Positions 19,896 through 27,025 of a stretch of 64,000 bases of DNA are shown one piece after another. The translations under genes and the position numbers were made by a program. Within the stretch, counting starts at the first letter, position 1; each line of letters begins with the position of its first letter. This DNA comes from Xiphydria camelus (lineage: Eukaryota; Arthropoda; Insecta; Hymenoptera; Xiphydriidae): positions 10,734,995 through 10,798,994 of the forward strand of contig OY783191.1 in assembly GCA_963678675.1 (NCBI GenBank), given 5' to 3'. The notes below the pieces were generated by a model, which searched no databases, was not told the DNA's origin, and saw nothing but the letters and a program-made list of their open reading frames with translations.

Positions 19896-19958
19896 GACTG
19901 GTGTGAAAACTATAAGTACCGCGTTTATATAGACCGGTCCTTCAGTTACACCCCGGAC
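19896..19958. promoter_or_regulatory. Bidirectional promoter between ATPase and PLA2 gene
   Basis: The 63-bp gap between the divergent genes contains TTTATATAG (about 19924-19932). On the minus strand this reads TATATAAA. On the minus strand it lies 36 bp before the ATPase start position; on the plus strand 33 bp before the PLA2 ATG. TTCAGTT (initiator-like) is at 19941-19947. Leaders would be only a few bases long. Confidence 0.6.
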
Positions 19959-20753
19959 ATGATCGTGTATAGATCGCGCAAACGACGCGGTAAGGGTATC
20001 GTCAACAGCATCATCAACAAACTCCCCGTCGAGCTGTACATCCCGGGATACCAATACTGCGGGCCGGGCACGAGGTTAGCTGAGAGGCTCGCTCGAGGCG
20101 ATCCGGGGATCAATCCCCTCGACGAGGCTTGCAAGGAGCACGACATCGCCTACTCGAGAAACCGAGAGAATCTCGAAGCGAGGAGTCAGGCAGACAAGGT
20201 GCTCGCGGACAAGGCCTTGCGACGCGTATTCGCCAAAGACGCGAGCATTGCAGAGAAAGCAGCAGCTCTTGCTGTATCGAGTACCATGAAAGTCAAGAGA
20301 AAACTCGGAATGGGTCTCAAGAAGAAGAAGAAGAAGAAGCCTTCAACCAAGCTAAGGAAGATCGTCGACGCAGCGAAGAGGTCCATGCTCCCCGGCAATA
20401 ATGCGCTCACAGTCGTCAGATCGGCCCTTCGAGGTGCTCGCGAGGCTGTCAAGAGAGCCGGGGGGAGATCCAAAGTGCGATCTCCGCGCATTCTACCCGT
20501 GCCTTCGAAAATTGGTGGTTTTCTGCCATTCCTCATACCGCTATTCGCGGGTCTCAGTGCAACCGGAGCGCTGGCAGGCGGTGCTGCCGGAATCGTTAAG
20601 GCTGTGAACGACGCGAGTGCCGCCAAGCGACAACTGGAGGAAAGTCAGAGACACAACCAGACGATGGAAGCCATCGCGTTGGGCAGAGGGCTTCATTTGA
20701 AACCCTACAGACGTGGTCTGGGACTTCATCTGCGACCACATCCAAAAAACTAA
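19959..20753 (+). CDS. PLA2: Core/minor capsid protein with parvovirus-like phospholipase A2 domain
   Basis: The 264-aa protein starts at ATG 19959. Residues 27-66 form a PLA2 domain: the Ca-binding loop YCGPGT (33-38) and the catalytic block DEACKEHDIAY (55-65) with H61/D62. In parvovirus VP1 this domain breaches endosomes during entry, and adintoviruses are known to carry PLA2 domains. A basic tract (GLKKKKKKK, about 117-125) and further Arg/Lys-rich segments suggest DNA contact. A hydrophobic stretch near 187-215 (GGFLPFLIPLFAGLSATGAL) recalls membrane-active adenoviral minor proteins. The C-terminus reads PKN-stop, and its codons form the slippery heptamer described below. Confidence 0.92.
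   Translation: MIVYRSRKRRGKGIVNSIINKLPVELYIPGYQYCGPGTRLAERLARGDPGINPLDEACKEHDIAYSRNRENLEARSQADKVLADKALRRVFAKDASIAEKAAALAVSSTMKVKRKLGMGLKKKKKKKPSTKLRKIVDAAKRSMLPGNNALTVVRSALRGAREAVKRAGGRSKVRSPRILPVPSKIGGFLPFLIPLFAGLSATGALAGGAAGIVKAVNDASAAKRQLEESQRHNQTMEAIALGRGLHLKPYRRGLGLHLRPHPKN
20744..20750 (+). promoter_or_regulatory. Candidate -1 ribosomal frameshift site (A AAA AAC)
   Basis: The bases read A AAA AAC in the PLA2 frame (codons at 20742, 20745, 20748), followed at once by TAA at 20751. This is a canonical X XXY YYZ heptamer, the type used at the MMTV gag-pro junction. A -1 slip enters exactly the protease frame, which is open from 20750 to its stop at 21119. Possible downstream pairing includes TCGCG (20754-20758) with CGCGA (20803-20807). 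I could not fold it. Confidence 0.6.
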
Positions 20754-21121
20754 TCGCGACACTGCCCCGCCGAGCGCTGACCGATGCTGACCTACGAAAG
20801 TACGCGAGAATCTGGAAGATTCCACACTTTCGCGGAGTCTTCATGCGAAACGCTCTTCCTAGAAGTGGACCTCGAAGGTGTGAATCAGCCATCGTTAACC
20901 TCGACGACGCGAGTGGTCCCGGAACTCACTGGGTCGCCTACCGAAAGATCGGCAACGATGTCGTGTACTTTGACAGTTTCGGCAATCTACGTCCACCTCC
21001 GGATCTCATGACGTACCTCGGTGTCGGCAGTGTCAAGTACAATCACGAGCGGTATCAAGACTATAGCACTTTTGAGTGCGGACATTTGTGTCTCAAGTTC
21101 TTGAGCGAACAGCTGCTATAA
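20750..21121 (+). CDS. PRO: Adenain-like cysteine protease, no upstream AUG
   Basis: This is the maturation protease of the adenovirus type. It shows a His box GTHWVAY, an Asp box VVYFDSFG and a Cys box FECGHLCLKF. The first in-frame ATG (20843) lies inside the conserved N-terminal part: homologous-looking residues (LTDADLRKY, PHFRGVFMR) already occur before it. No ATG exists between there and 20750 or further upstream in this frame. Entry by -1 frameshifting from the PLA2 gene fits the exact placement of the slippery site. Alternatives are a mutated start near 20759, non-AUG initiation or splicing. The coordinates give the frame entry, not a proven start. The stop lies 32 bp before the penton ATG. 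Confidence 0.85.
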   Translation, partial: LIATLPRRALTDADLRKYARIWKIPHFRGVFMRNALPRSGPRRCESAIVNLDDASGPGTHWVAYRKIGNDVVYFDSFGNLRPPPDLMTYLGVGSVKYNHERYQDYSTFECGHLCLKFLSEQLL

Positions 21122-21123
21122 AA
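21117..21123 (+). promoter_or_regulatory. TATA box (TATAAAA) for the penton-like gene
   Basis: TATAAAA overlaps the protease stop codon and lies 37 bp before ATG 21154. A start site about 30 bp downstream would fall at TCACAGT (21146-21152), giving a leader of only about 6 bases. The spacing equals that of the ATPase TATA box to its expected start (36 bp). Confidence 0.6.
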
Positions 21124-21153
21124 CGTTCGCACATCCATCGATACCTCACAGTC

Positions 21154-21849
21154 ATGGCGGAATCGTTCACGCTGACTCTATCCGGGACGTCCTCGGTGCT
21201 CGAGGCTCAGTACTTTCCACCCATCGAACTCTCACCCTTCAAGAGCTACACGCTTGGGTTGGTGGAACTGCTGACCTTTAACTCGATACCCAACATAGAC
21301 GTTGGCAACAATAAGCTGCACATCGGCGAAGGAAAGGTGATCGTCATACCCACTGGCAGCTACGAGATCGAGGACATCGAGAGCTACGTGCAAAAGGCAC
21401 TTTTCGGCCAGAATATCGTCATCCACATCAAGCCCAACAACAACACGCTCCGCAGCGAAGTCAAGTGCAGTCACGAGGTGGACTTTCGACCGGAGGACAG
21501 CATCGGTCGGCTGTTGGGTTTCACACGGCGCATTCTGGAGGCGAATGTCACTCATCAGTCTGATCTACCCGTGACCATTCTCAAGGTCAAGGCTCTGAGA
21601 GTCGAGTGCAACATAACCACGGGCGCCTTCATCAACGAGCTCAGAGTGCACACCATCCACGAATTTTTCCCCACCGTTCCGCCTGGATATAAGATCGTGG
21701 AAGTGCCGAATCACGTCATTTACCTGCCGATCGCCGTCCAAGCGATACACCATATTCAGCTGCGATTGGTCGATCAGGACGGGGACTTGGTGAATTTCCG
21801 TGGGGAAGTCATAACCGTGAGACTGCACGTCAAATCGTCGTCACCGTGA
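21154..21849 (+). CDS. Penton-like minor capsid protein (single jelly roll)
   Basis: The 231-aa protein starts at ATG 21154; an earlier open stretch from 21076 overlaps the protease and is not expected to be used. MAESFTLTLSG, then PPIELSPFKSYTLGLVELL, then YEIEDIESYV are the conserved N-terminal blocks I recognise from Polinton minor capsid proteins, which form the vertex pentamers. It is mostly predicted beta-strand, with no signal peptide. The stop TGA overlaps the next gene's ATG (A of TGATG), a termination-reinitiation type junction. Confidence 0.88.
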   Translation: MAESFTLTLSGTSSVLEAQYFPPIELSPFKSYTLGLVELLTFNSIPNIDVGNNKLHIGEGKVIVIPTGSYEIEDIESYVQKALFGQNIVIHIKPNNNTLRSEVKCSHEVDFRPEDSIGRLLGFTRRILEANVTHQSDLPVTILKVKALRVECNITTGAFINELRVHTIHEFFPTVPPGYKIVEVPNHVIYLPIAVQAIHHIQLRLVDQDGDLVNFRGEVITVRLHVKSSSP

Positions 21850-22010
21850 TGGGGATCGTTTACCACGGGAGAGGATACAAAAGCGAACCAGCATGCCGAA
21901 ACACCATCAGTCGTCGAGTACCTCTCAGAGTACTAACACGTCCGAACCTGGAGCTACTGACGAGTCTGGGTCTACGAGTGAAAGCAACCAGCGGAAGACT
22001 GGTGAAGTGA
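21849..22010 (+). CDS. Small basic protein, 53 aa
   Basis: ATG 21849 overlaps the penton-like stop (TGATG). The product has 11 Arg/Lys in 53 residues and a C-terminal LTRPNLELLTSLGLRVK segment. I recall short proteins with a similar ending at this place in other insect Polintons, which supports a real gene. A DNA-condensing core peptide, like adenovirus mu, is possible but inferred. It ends 43 bp before the capsid protein ATG. A second overlapping frame from ATG 21893 is Ser/Thr-rich and less likely. Confidence 0.65.
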   Translation: MGIVYHGRGYKSEPACRNTISRRVPLRVLTRPNLELLTSLGLRVKATSGRLVK

Positions 22011-22053
22011 AAGTACGATTTTGCTGCTGCATACTCGTCGTCTACCCAATACC

Positions 22054-23274
22054 ATGGAGGAGGAGATCATAACCGTTCATGCACCGATTGTCTTCGACGA
22101 GTCCATCGCCCACTGTGAAGTGCACGCTCACCAACCGTACGCGTCGTCGACCTTCAACAACAGCGACGAAATTCGCATCGCCATTCAACACCAGGATGCG
22201 TATTTGCTGCCGAGCAGGAGCTCGCTGCACGTGTCCGGTCGGCTCTTGAAGGCTGACGGATCCGCTGCAGTTGCAAACACCGCTCTCGTTAACAGCGGCA
22301 TCTGCCATCTCTTCGAGGAGATACGCTACGAGATCAACGCCGTCGAGATCGATCGAAGCAAGAATGTCGGACTGACGAGTCTCATGAAGGGCTTCGTGTC
22401 CCTGAGCCCCGGTCAGCGTTCACTGCTGGAGAACGCAGGTTGGCTCGATGTCGAGGAAAGCAAGAGTCTGACCAACGACGAAGGCTACTTAGACGTAGCA
22501 ATACCGCTGAGCTTGATGCTCGGTTTCGCCGAAGACTACCGACGAATCGTTGTCAACGCCAAGCACGAGCTGATTCTCACGAGGTCAAACAGTGATGCAA
22601 ATGCCGTCATACAATCGACCGAGGAAGCCTTCAAGATCGCGGTACTAAAGCTGGAGTGGATGATGCCGCACATCAGGGTCTCGGATCAGCGAAAAATTCA
22701 GCTGCTGAACTTTATCGCCAACGATGCATCCATCTCCATGAGCTTTCGCACGTGGGAGCTGTACGAGTATCCCATGCTTCCACGTACCTCCAAGCACGTG
22801 TGGACCGTGAAGACCTCGATGCAGTTGGAGAAACCGCGCTACGTCGTACTGGGCTTCCAGACCGGTCGAAAGAACGTGAAGAATAAGAACGCGAGTCGAT
22901 TCGACCACTGCGGCATTAGAGACGTGAAGTTGTTCCTGAACTCGCAGTGCTATCCCTATGGAAACCTTAATCTTGACATTGGACACTATCAGTACGCCCT
23001 GCTGTACGAGATGTACGCCAATTTCCAGACCACGTACTACGGCAAGGAGCCCCAGCCGTTGCTGAGCAAAGACGAATTCCTCGATTACGCACCCCTCATC
23101 GTCATAGATTGTTCGAAGCAAAACGAGTCGGTGAAATCGGGACCGGTGGACGTGCGTCTGGAGTTCGAAGCGAGTGCAAATTTCCCCGCTGACACTGCAG
23201 CGTACTGCCTCGTCCTTCATGACCGCATAATGGAATACCGACCGATCAGCGGTGTGGTAAATAGGCTGACATAG
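22054..23274 (+). CDS. MCP: Major capsid protein (double jelly roll, hexon-like)
   Basis: ATG 22054 (ACCATGG context) gives 406 aa; the open frame begins earlier but only with a TTG. The N-terminus MEEEIITVHAPIVFDESIAH, the QPYASSTFNNSDEIRIAI block and the C-terminal half (VRLEFEASANFPADTAAYCL) match the insect Polinton capsid protein pattern. It is mainly beta-strand and would form pseudo-hexameric capsomers. It sits between the small basic gene and the zinc-ribbon gene, with gaps of 43 and 22 bp, in the rightward structural block. Confidence 0.9.
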   Translation: MEEEIITVHAPIVFDESIAHCEVHAHQPYASSTFNNSDEIRIAIQHQDAYLLPSRSSLHVSGRLLKADGSAAVANTALVNSGICHLFEEIRYEINAVEIDRSKNVGLTSLMKGFVSLSPGQRSLLENAGWLDVEESKSLTNDEGYLDVAIPLSLMLGFAEDYRRIVVNAKHELILTRSNSDANAVIQSTEEAFKIAVLKLEWMMPHIRVSDQRKIQLLNFIANDASISMSFRTWELYEYPMLPRTSKHVWTVKTSMQLEKPRYVVLGFQTGRKNVKNKNASRFDHCGIRDVKLFLNSQCYPYGNLNLDIGHYQYALLYEMYANFQTTYYGKEPQPLLSKDEFLDYAPLIVIDCSKQNESVKSGPVDVRLEFEASANFPADTAAYCLVLHDRIMEYRPISGVVNRLT

Positions 23275-23296
23275 CTCAGAGGAGCTCAGTTCCACC

Positions 23297-24058
23297 ATGG
23301 AAGCCGTGGTCGACGTACAGGGCTTCAAGATGCCCCACAACCAATTCGCACTGAAGGAACTTGCTGTGCTCACACTCAACTCTGGCTCACAGGAGGTCAC
23401 GACTTTCCTATTCAAGCCGCCAGTTCCTTGGTGGGATCTGCCCACGACGTATCACCACAGAAATTCCTGGTTGCAACGTAACTTCCATGGACTTTCATGG
23501 AACTCTGGAGATGTGCCGTACGTCATGATTGAAAATGTGCTCGGACATCGTCTACGTGGTGTCTCCACGGTGTACGTGAAAGGTGCGGAGAAGAAAGCCT
23601 GGTTGCGAGAATACACCGAGTGCACCATTGTCAATTTGGATGAGCTGGGTTGCCCCTCACTGAGGAAACTCCACAGCGAGCCAACATCAAGATGTCAGTG
23701 TCACTACTCTGATGTACATTGCTGTGCAGCTGAGAACGTGAAACGCTTGGAAACCTGGCTGAAGCACAAGGGTAATCCGCCATCTTTGAAACGTTCCCTG
23801 AGGATTGTCTTCGAAACGGGGAGCCTCACCTCGATGACCGCCGAAGACATCGCCCAGCTCCCTAAAGACTTTCTCACGGTCTTTGCCGCCAACATGATCG
23901 AAGATGCATGGGCCAGGCTACCGGTTAAATATACCGAGGATAAGAGTATCGCCGATTGTCGTCGATGTCGCAGACATCACCGGATGCCGAGAGGCCGAGA
24001 CGATTACGACGGCCCACGACCTATGATTAAGGATTGCGTTTACTGCCAGGAAGGCTAA
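23297..24058 (+). CDS. Conserved Polinton protein with zinc-binding Cys clusters
   Basis: ATG 23297 has an optimal CCACCATGG context; the product is 253 aa. The N-terminus VVDVQGFKMPHNQFALKELAVL and the FKPPVPWWDLP, WLQRNFHGLSW and VKGAEKKAWL blocks recur in insect Polintons. A middle Cys/His cluster (CQCHYSDVHCCAAENV) and a C-terminal CRRC...CVYC pair look zinc-binding. The order D-x-Q near the start and H/D near CHYSDVHCC faintly recalls DEDD-type nucleases, but the usual D-x-E is absent and I give this little weight. It is the last gene of the rightward block, followed by AATAAA at 24089. Function unknown. Confidence 0.85.
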   Translation: MEAVVDVQGFKMPHNQFALKELAVLTLNSGSQEVTTFLFKPPVPWWDLPTTYHHRNSWLQRNFHGLSWNSGDVPYVMIENVLGHRLRGVSTVYVKGAEKKAWLREYTECTIVNLDELGCPSLRKLHSEPTSRCQCHYSDVHCCAAENVKRLETWLKHKGNPPSLKRSLRIVFETGSLTSMTAEDIAQLPKDFLTVFAANMIEDAWARLPVKYTEDKSIADCRRCRRHHRMPRGRDDYDGPRPMIKDCVYCQEG

Positions 24059-24088
24059 CTTTTTTTTTTCTGTACTGATATTCTTATA

Positions 24089-24094
24089 AATAAA
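24089..24094 (+). terminator. Poly(A) signal AATAAA for the rightward block
   Basis: AATAAA lies 31 bp after the stop of the 253-aa gene. I saw no AATAAA between the other genes of this block when reading the junctions, which fits one shared 3' end. Confidence 0.65.
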
Positions 24095-24152
24095 GGTTGA
24101 AAAAAAAATAATAATAAAATGGTTACTTTCTTTTAAAAAAAAATAAAAATGT

Positions 24153-24158
24153 TTTATT
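24153..24158 (-). terminator. Poly(A) signal AATAAA (minus strand)
   Basis: TTTATT on the plus strand is AATAAA on the minus strand, about 60 bp past the stop of the spliced right-end gene. It converges with the plus-strand signal at 24089. Confidence 0.55.
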
Positions 24159-24170
24159 ACAAATCATACA

Positions 24171-24205
24171 CTCATACACATGCGCGCACACACACACACA
24201 CACAT
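24171..24205. repeat. (CA)n microsatellite
   Basis: CACACATGCGCGCACACACA-type dinucleotide run in the 3' untranslated part of the right-end gene. Confidence 0.9.
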
Positions 24206-24216
24206 AAACGGGCGCG

Positions 24217-24626
24217 CTACACTCTCTCTTCTTCGTTTTCCTCCGCCGCCTCTACCACATCGTATACGGGTTCATCGTTGAGTGCCCGTCGTGCGGCTCT
24301 ACCCCGCAATTGCTGTAAACGTGAAAAAGTATTGTGCTTCAATTACAAGAATTTAAAAAAATAGAGTTTGTAGATGTATTTACCGGGATTAAAAAGCTCC
24401 CTCGCATTGTGTATGGACATCCTTCTATCACATGTACACCCGAGATACCTTTTGATTTGAATGACTTTATCACCGCTTTTTTCAACTCTTTTAATATCTC
24501 ACTTCCATATATTTTCCAAATTTTCGGTAAAACGATTATTCGTCCGTTGTACCTGAACCCTGGATGGGCTTCAGGATCAAACTCGTGGACACTTTCGTCT
24601 GAATCCGATGATGATGCGTTCGGCAT
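24217..24626 (-). CDS. Right-end leftward gene with one 71-bp intron (112 aa)
   Basis: Exon 1 is 24384-24626 (ATG at 24626, 81 codons) and exon 2 is 24217-24312 (31 codons plus stop). The intron 24313-24383 starts GTAAATAC and ends TTTACAG in phase 0. Splicing keeps the frame and gives an exon rich in Arg then Glu/Asp, ending at TAG. Without splicing the frame stops at 24339. The N-terminus is acidic (NASSSDSDESVHEFD), followed by a basic helix (ILKELKKAVIKSFKSKG). I recognise no family. Its place, leftward at the right end behind a CRE array, recalls an adenovirus E4-type accessory gene, but only by position. Confidence 0.55.
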
Positions 24627-24676
24627 TGTGAAATTAGACTGACGAATTCCATCTGGAGAGACTGAGCTGGACCTAG

Positions 24677-24825
24677 TCGAAATTTCTTATCGGAATAATA
24701 GAGTATCAGGTTGCATCCGTCGCAGTAAACTATCTCCAGCAACGATTCGTAAGCTCACCGATGAGCGTGAGAAATTATTTCTTATCTGAATACTAGAGTA
24801 TCAGATTACATTCTTCGTGACAAAC
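24677..24825. repeat. Two 95-bp-spaced direct repeats upstream of the right-end gene
   Basis: TTCTTATCGGAATAATAGAG followed by TATCAGGTTGCATCCGTCG (from about 24684) recurs in diverged form (TTCTTATCTGAATACTAGAG, TATCAGATTACATTCTTCG) from about 24779. They lie 60-200 bp upstream of the right-end gene's ATG, so they may be promoter elements. Confidence 0.6.
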
Positions 24826-24939
24826 TTCACTGAGTCTTATCGACTCGGCTAGTGTCAACCATCGCGAGTTACAATTCGTGAGATCGCTTCTGAAATACGC
24901 CGACAAATAATTATTGAGGTAGAGAACGGGATTCTGGGC

Positions 24940-25197
24940 GCAGTAGCGCGGAGCAAGTCTGAACCTGCACGCGCCTGTCGGAACCTGCACGAGAAACGAT
25001 GACGTCATGCGACGCGGTCGAAACTGTGCAGTACGCATTCCAAGGCCGGTCAACTGCGCAGTAGCGATGCTATGACGTCATCACTCAGGAATGCGACGCG
25101 GTCGAAACTGCGCAGTAGCGCGGTGCAAGTCTGAACCTGCACGCGCCTGTCGGAACCTGTACAGTAGCGATGCGATAAGCTATGACGTCACCGGACG
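24940..25197. repeat. Right subterminal array: partial copies of the inner TIR with CREs
   Basis: Segments GCGGTCGAAACTGCGCAGTA, GCGCGGAGCAAGTCTGAACC and TGCACGAGAAACGATGACGT recur in about three degenerate units (from about 24940, 25090 and at the TIR edge). Perfect TGACGTCA palindromes occur at 25000, 25073 and 25183, plus 25251 in the TIR. The left end has just one perfect site, so this array is an expansion specific to the right end. Confidence 0.8.
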
Positions 25198-25773
25198 CGG
25201 TCGAAACTGCGCAGTAGCGCGGAGCAAGTCTGAACCTGCACGAGAAACGATGACGTCATCGGACGCGCAGTAGCAAGATACCTGGCGTTGACTACCCGCC
25301 GACAGTGGTGCCACCTGGCGTTGATGGTGGGAGTCGAGGAGGAGTATCATTCAAATTTCCCCGCCACGGCGCATGAGCACTTCAAAATGGCCGCCGCAGA
25401 CGGTGGCGCCATCTGGTGGGGGTCGAGGAGTTGGGGTTCAACCAATGTCAGAGCTCCGTTGGGTCGAGGAGTGGGGGTTCGACCAATCACAGAGCTCTGT
25501 TGGAGGAACATTCAAAATGGTCGCCGCCTACGGTGGCGACACCTAGCGTCGACAGTGGCGCCATCTGGTGGGGGTCGAGGAGTGGGGGTTCAACCAATGA
25601 CAGAGCTCCATTGGGTCGAGGAGTGGGGGTTCGACCAATCACAGAGCTCCACTGGGTCACGTGATGCGCGAATTCAAATTTCTCGCCATGGCGCATGCGC
25701 ACTTTCGCAAAATTCAAATTTCCCGCCACTTTTGGTCACGTGGGTGGCGCCGAACTCTCATAGCCTATCTACT
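25198..25773 (-). repeat. Right terminal inverted repeat
   Basis: This is the reverse complement of 12322-12897, the same length (576 bp) with no gaps. It ends ...GCCTATCTACT before the target duplication. It carries mirror copies of the E2F-, NRF1-, CCAAT- and CRE-like sites. Confidence 0.95.
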
Positions 25774-25779
25774 AACTTG
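25774..25779. repeat. Target-site duplication, right copy (AACTTG)
   Basis: Identical to 12316-12321 and directly adjacent to the last base of the right TIR. Confidence 0.95.
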
Positions 25780-26398
25780 CTTCTGTTATGCTTATAAAGT
25801 ACCTAAATATTTACTGTTAATTATCTTCGTTATTCCTATCTTGCGTATGATTCAGGTTTACCGTTCGAAAGTGGTTTCGAGTAGGAGCTATATGATAGAA
25901 GAAGAACACTTTTATCGGTTGCGGACTATGTCTATTTATGGGTCGACGTTTTACTTATTAAACTGGAGAAGAGCCTTATTTTTATATCCGACGTTATCAT
26001 ACCAAACGAATACTTTTCTGGCAAGGGATCATTGGATTTAAAATCCTTTTGGATTCTAACTACTTGGGACACTACAAAGAGGAGGCTATAGGGATTTCCC
26101 AGAATTTAAACCCTTTCGGTCATCGCGTCCATTTGGATGGACCTGCTATCTTGATGGGACAAGTCATAAATCATAAATCGTATGACTAACCAAAAAAGTT
26201 TCTAAATAAAACATGTTCAGAAATGTATTTTCAAGTAGTATATCACATTTCAGATTTTTTTCTCCTTTTTAAAGAAATCTGTGACTGAAAGTTTTAAAGA
26301 AATCTGCACTGAAAGGGTTAAATGACTTAAATGGTTATAAAGATATTGCAATTAGTCAAAAGTTTTAGGCTTTCGCGGCCCTTGCCATTATAGTTATC
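25780..26398. other. No recognised feature
   Basis: AT-rich flanking DNA. An open frame that crosses the right TIR border (25661-26041) has no recognisable content and is not called. Confidence 0.6.
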
Positions 26399-27025
26399 AG
26401 TATTACTACTCTTGGCTTCCGGGTAGTAACCGTGTCAAAAATTATTAATTTACTGACCTTTCGTAAACATTGGAGTTTGCTTCATTAGTATTGATGGCCT
26501 TCTGATACTGAGATCTCATATACTGGATGCTCCTTTTTTATACTACTCACCCCCTCCAACTATCACTACCCCCTCCAACTATCACTACCCCCTCCATCGG
26601 GGTGGCCGATGTGTGCGCAGCTGGCTGGCGCGCAGAATTCTCGATCAACTGGCAAGACTAGCTACAATTGCCAGCTGATAGAGGAAAAACCGGGAGCGCA
26701 GCCTATGCGGGTTTGTCTGTACTCCTTTATCCCTGTTTAAGTTATTAGAATATTTATTAATTCCTATTGCTTCGCGGTTTTTTCTCGATCCCCTGGCAAT
26801 TCTGGCTAGTCTTGCCAGTTAATTGAGAATGCTGCACGTCAGCCAGCTGCGCATTCATCGGTCACCCCGGGGGAGGGAGTGAGTAGTATAAAAAGGGAAT
26901 GCCCAGTTAGGACTTCTCAGTACCAGAAGGTTATCAGCCCTGATCAAGCAAACTGCGATGCTTGCCAAACGTCGGCAAACTAATTTTAGACGCGGTTACC
27001 ACCCAGAAACCAAGAGTAGTAATAC
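26399..27025. mobile_element. Foldback element with CCCCCTCC tandem units
   Basis: The ends are inverted copies (GTATTACTACTCTTGG / CCAAGAGTAGTAATAC). Inner segments also mirror each other: CAACTGGCAAGACTAGC against GCTAGTCTTGCCAGTT, and TACTACTCACCCCCTCC against GGGGAGGGAGTGAGTAGTA. The left arm has three copies of CCCCCTCCAACTATCACTA. Non-coding. Confidence 0.75.

Larger units (their letters stand above)
12322..25773. mobile_element. Complete Polinton/Maverick (adintovirus-like) element
   Basis: The element is 13,452 bp, starts AG and ends CT, has 576-bp TIRs at both ends and a 6-bp target duplication. It encodes the Polinton set: protein-primed PolB, DDE integrase with chromodomain, packaging ATPase, adenain-like protease, penton-like and major capsid proteins, and a PLA2-domain protein as in adintoviruses. 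The TIRs differ at about five positions in 576 by eye, so the insertion is recent relative to its surroundings. No other transposon has inserted into it. Three apparent lesions or recoding sites (PolB C-terminus, ATPase start, protease start) leave its activity uncertain. Confidence 0.97.

Noticed and set aside
20784..21011. Plus-strand 75-codon frame with a nominal early start near the protease
   Set aside because: It is out of frame with the His/Asp/Cys protease boxes.
21076..21153. Upstream extension of the penton-like frame
   Set aside because: It overlaps the protease end; ATG 21154 follows a well-placed TATA box and gives the conserved N-terminus.
21893..22075. Ser/Thr-rich small frame overlapping the 53-aa basic gene and the capsid start
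   Set aside because: It is low-complexity and overlaps two better-supported starts; the basic frame has the overlap-start arrangement and recognisable C-terminal residues.
25661..26041. 126-codon frame crossing the right Polinton border
   Set aside because: It runs from TIR into flanking DNA, has no family features and is not expected to be a gene.
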